A stretch of 32,502 nucleotides of DNA from Sphaerimonospora mesophila NBRC 14179 = JCM 3151. GTDB taxonomy: Bacteria; Actinomycetota; Actinomycetes; Streptosporangiales; Streptosporangiaceae. Below, piece by piece: positions 30,334 through 32,502 of this stretch. The stretch covers positions 1 through 32,502 of the forward strand of contig BCRI01000086.1 of NCBI GenBank assembly GCA_001552515.1, read 5' to 3'. The stretch's first letter is position 1; the number at the start of each line of letters is the position of its first letter. The translations under genes and the position numbers were made by a program. The notes below the pieces were generated by a model. That model had not been told where the DNA came from, made no database searches, and saw only the letters and a list, made by a program, of their open reading frames with translations.

Positions 30334-31974
30334 ATGCGCTGGCACAAGCGTCTGCTCGCCGCGGGAGCCGTGGCCGCCCTGACCCTCACCGCCTCGGCGT
30401 GCGGCGGGGGCAAGGTCCGCGGCTCCGACGGCTCCGCGCAGCCGAGCACGTCCCAGAACGGGCAGAACACCCAGAACGCGGCGGACGCCACGTTCGTCTA
30501 CGTCCCCAACCTCGACGTCGTCACCGACTGGGACCCGGCGAGCTCGTACTCGAACGAGATCGTCGCGATGCAGAACATCTACGAGTCGCTGACGCGTTAC
30601 AACCCGCAGACGAAGCAGGCCGAGCCGCGGCTGGCGACGTCGTGGACCTCCTCGGCCGACGGCAAGACCTGGACGTTCACGCTGCGCCAGGGGGCGAAGT
30701 TCCACACCGGCAAACCCGTGGACGCCGCGGCGGCCAAGGCCGCCATCGAACGCACGATGGAGATCGGGGAGGGCGCGGCCTACATCTGGGACGCGGTCAA
30801 GAAGATCGAGGCGAAGGACCCCGCGACGCTGGAGTTCACGCTCAAGTACCCCACCGCGCTCGACCTGGTGGCCTCGGCCGGCTACGCCTCGTACGTCTAC
30901 GACACGACCGCGTCCGACTCGGGAGACCTCAAGACGTGGTTCGGCGAGGGCCGCGACGCCGGCTCCGGGCCGTACACGATCGACACCTGGGAGAAGGGCA
31001 AGGAGAACGAGCTCACGCTGAAGGCGTTCGACGACTACTGGGGCGGCTGGGACGGGCCGCACTACAAGAAGATCACCTATCGGGTCACGCCCGAGCTCAC
31101 CACCGCCTGGCAGCTCCTGCAGCGCGGTGAGGTGTCGTTCGTGCAGCGGCTCAACCCGCAGCTGTTCGCCCAGGCGAGCAGCACGCCCACGGTGCAGGCC
31201 GCCCAGACGCCGTCGTTCCAGAACCTGCTGACGCTGTTCAACACGCAGAGCGGCCCGCTGAAGGACGTCCGGCTGCGCCGGGCCGTGCAGAAGGCGATCG
31301 ACTACGACGGCCTGGTGGCGGCGCTCAAGGGCGCGGCGGTGCCGGGCGGCGGCCTGGTGCCCGAGGGCCTGCTCGGCTTCGCCGCCGACCGGACGCCGAA
31401 GCAGGACCTCGCCGGTGCCGAGGCGCTGCTCAAGGAGGCGGGGTACGGCCCGGGCGGCAAGAAGCTCGACCTGACCCTCACCTACGCCCAGGGCGACAGC
31501 GACCAGGAGGTGCTGGTCACGCTGCTGTCCTCCGCCCTCGACAAGCTGAACGTGAAGCTGTCGGCCAAGCCGCTGCAGTGGACCACCCAGTGGGACCAGG
31601 GCAAGGCGAAGGACCCGGCCAAGCGGCAGGACATCTTCGTCATGTACTGGTACCCGGACTACGCCGACGCCTTCTCGTGGTTCGTCAACGTCTTCCGCAG
31701 TGAGGAGCAGGTGTCGTTCAACCTCTCCTACCTGAAGGACGACGCGATCGACGAGCAGATCGACGAGCTGCCCCAGCTGACGGCGACCGACAGGGAGGCC
31801 GCTGAGAAGGCCTACGCCGAGCTCCAGAACAAGATCATCGATGAGCAGGCCGCGGTGGCCGTGCCGTACGTGCAGAACTACCAGCGCGCCTTCGCCAAGT
31901 CGGTGCAGGGATATGTGGACAACCCCGCCTACCCGAACGTCGTGTTCGTCCACGACCTCAAGCCCGGCGCCTGA
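30334..31974 (+). CDS. ABC transporter substrate-binding lipoprotein (peptide/nickel family 5)
   Basis: A 546-residue SBP_bac_5 lipoprotein. The N terminus MRWHKRLLAAGAVAALTLTASAC is a lipoprotein signal with lipobox and Cys 23. A Ser/Gln-rich linker follows, then FVYVPNLDVVTDWDPASSYSNEIVAMQNIYESLTRYNP, the family start, and FTLRQGAKFHTGKPVDAAAAKAAIERT, the family signature. ATG 30334 gives a proper signal peptide, with AAAGGA about 13 nt upstream; ATG 30292 overlaps the previous stop but would add a run of non-signal residues. It would bind a peptide, hydantoin or related solute outside the membrane. The permease starts 3 nt after its stop. Confidence 0.94.
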   Translation: MRWHKRLLAAGAVAALTLTASACGGGKVRGSDGSAQPSTSQNGQNTQNAADATFVYVPNLDVVTDWDPASSYSNEIVAMQNIYESLTRYNPQTKQAEPRLATSWTSSADGKTWTFTLRQGAKFHTGKPVDAAAAKAAIERTMEIGEGAAYIWDAVKKIEAKDPATLEFTLKYPTALDLVASAGYASYVYDTTASDSGDLKTWFGEGRDAGSGPYTIDTWEKGKENELTLKAFDDYWGGWDGPHYKKITYRVTPELTTAWQLLQRGEVSFVQRLNPQLFAQASSTPTVQAAQTPSFQNLLTLFNTQSGPLKDVRLRRAVQKAIDYDGLVAALKGAAVPGGGLVPEGLLGFAADRTPKQDLAGAEALLKEAGYGPGGKKLDLTLTYAQGDSDQEVLVTLLSSALDKLNVKLSAKPLQWTTQWDQGKAKDPAKRQDIFVMYWYPDYADAFSWFVNVFRSEEQVSFNLSYLKDDAIDEQIDELPQLTATDREAAEKAYAELQNKIIDEQAAVAVPYVQNYQRAFAKSVQGYVDNPAYPNVVFVHDLKPGA

Positions 31975-31977
31975 GTC

Positions 31978-32502
31978 ATGTCGCGGTACCTGATCCGCCG
32001 GCTCGGCCAGGCCGCCCTGGTCGTGGCCGGCGTGGTCACCCTCACCTTCGTCATCATGCGCCTGGTCCCCGGCGACCCCGCCGTCGCCTACGCGGGACCG
32101 AGGGCGTCGCCGGCCGAACTGGCCGCGGCGCGGCAGCGGTTCGGGCTGGACGACCCGCTGCCGGTGCAGCTGTGGAACTACGTCCGCGACCTGATCGCCG
32201 GCGACTGGGGCACCAGCCTGCACACCAAGCAGCCGGTGCGCGACGACCTGTTCCTGGCCTTCCCCGTCTCGTTCGAACTGGTGGCCGCCGCTCTGATCAT
32301 CGCGGTGGCGGCCGGGATCCCCCTGGGCGTCGCGGCCGCCCGCTACCGGGGACGGCTGCCCGACCTGTCGATCCGGCTCTCGTCGATGCTGGCCGTCTCG
32401 GTGCCGGTGTTCTGGATGGCCCTGGCCCTGCAGACGATCTTCGCGAGTGGTCTGGGCTGGTTCCCCATCGCCGGGGAGTACGACACGAGCCTCGACCAGA
32501 CC
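31978..32502 (+). CDS. ABC transporter permease (DppB/OppB type), partial
   Basis: The first 175 residues of a permease that runs off the window. MSRYLIRRLGQAALVVAGVVTLTFVIMRLVPGDPAVAY is the classical DppB/OppB N terminus. DWGTSL and VRDDLFLAFPVSFELVAAALIIAVAAGIPLGVAAARYRG (a membrane segment) follow. It is the first of the two permeases expected for the peptide-type importer whose binding protein lies just upstream. The second permease and the ATPases should follow outside the window. Confidence 0.94.
   Translation, partial: MSRYLIRRLGQAALVVAGVVTLTFVIMRLVPGDPAVAYAGPRASPAELAAARQRFGLDDPLPVQLWNYVRDLIAGDWGTSLHTKQPVRDDLFLAFPVSFELVAAALIIAVAAGIPLGVAAARYRGRLPDLSIRLSSMLAVSVPVFWMALALQTIFASGLGWFPIAGEYDTSLDQT

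Noticed and set aside
30235-32223. A 662-codon minus-strand open frame
   Set aside because: It is opposite the substrate-binding protein and permease and shows no recognisable motif.

Overview
This window is high-GC actinobacterial chromosome, most likely from the Streptosporangiales or a close relative. That placement is an inference from very high third-position GC, frequent GTG/TTG starts, WhiB7, mycoredoxin, UvrD2 and UPF0182 genes. Coding density is very high and nothing in it looks like phage, plasmid, insertion sequence or CRISPR.

Layout. (1) 1-2831, + strand: the end of a peptide-type ABC transporter ATPase, an aldehyde dehydrogenase and a D-2-hydroxyacid dehydrogenase, tightly packed. 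(2) 2900-7490, - strand: a three-gene operon (ATP-grasp ligase, then two IucA/IucC-type NIS siderophore synthetases) joined by ATGA overlaps. A near-perfect IdeR/DmdR iron box lies just upstream of its first start codon. (3) 7623-27014: a conserved actinobacterial block whose gene types recall the Mycobacterium tuberculosis Rv3193c-Rv3199c neighbourhood: nudC, mycoredoxin, uvrD2, whiB7, ABC1 kinase, a DUF2342 protein, a PDZ/Lon-like protease and a UPF0182 membrane protein. Extra genes are interleaved: a secreted esterase, tesB, a RRE-ThiF-like protein, a YgjP-like metallopeptidase, an EEP-family protein, a second Nudix hydrolase, an SDR-like protein and moaE. (4) 27121-27386: two nearly identical initiator tRNA-fMet genes, each with its own promoter and terminator. 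(5) 27648-32502, + strand: an operon of DUF917, hydantoinase/oxoprolinase A, a peptide-type substrate-binding lipoprotein and the start of its permease, behind a perfect 9-bp palindrome.

The richest regulatory region is 13134-14228. It holds a WhiB7-type promoter, a 103-codon leader ORF with a near-perfect Shine-Dalgarno, a 13-bp intrinsic terminator, whiB7, a small arginine-rich protein and a second terminator. This is the layout expected of ribosome-mediated attenuation, an antibiotic-sensing switch. Other items worth following are the iron-regulated NIS operon with no obvious tailoring or export genes, the RRE-ThiF protein coupled to an ABC1 kinase, a 23-nt tandem repeat that supplies the stop codons of two convergent genes, and two initiator tRNAs of which only one encodes CCA.

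All calls come from reading the sequence. No database search, folding or alignment program was run.
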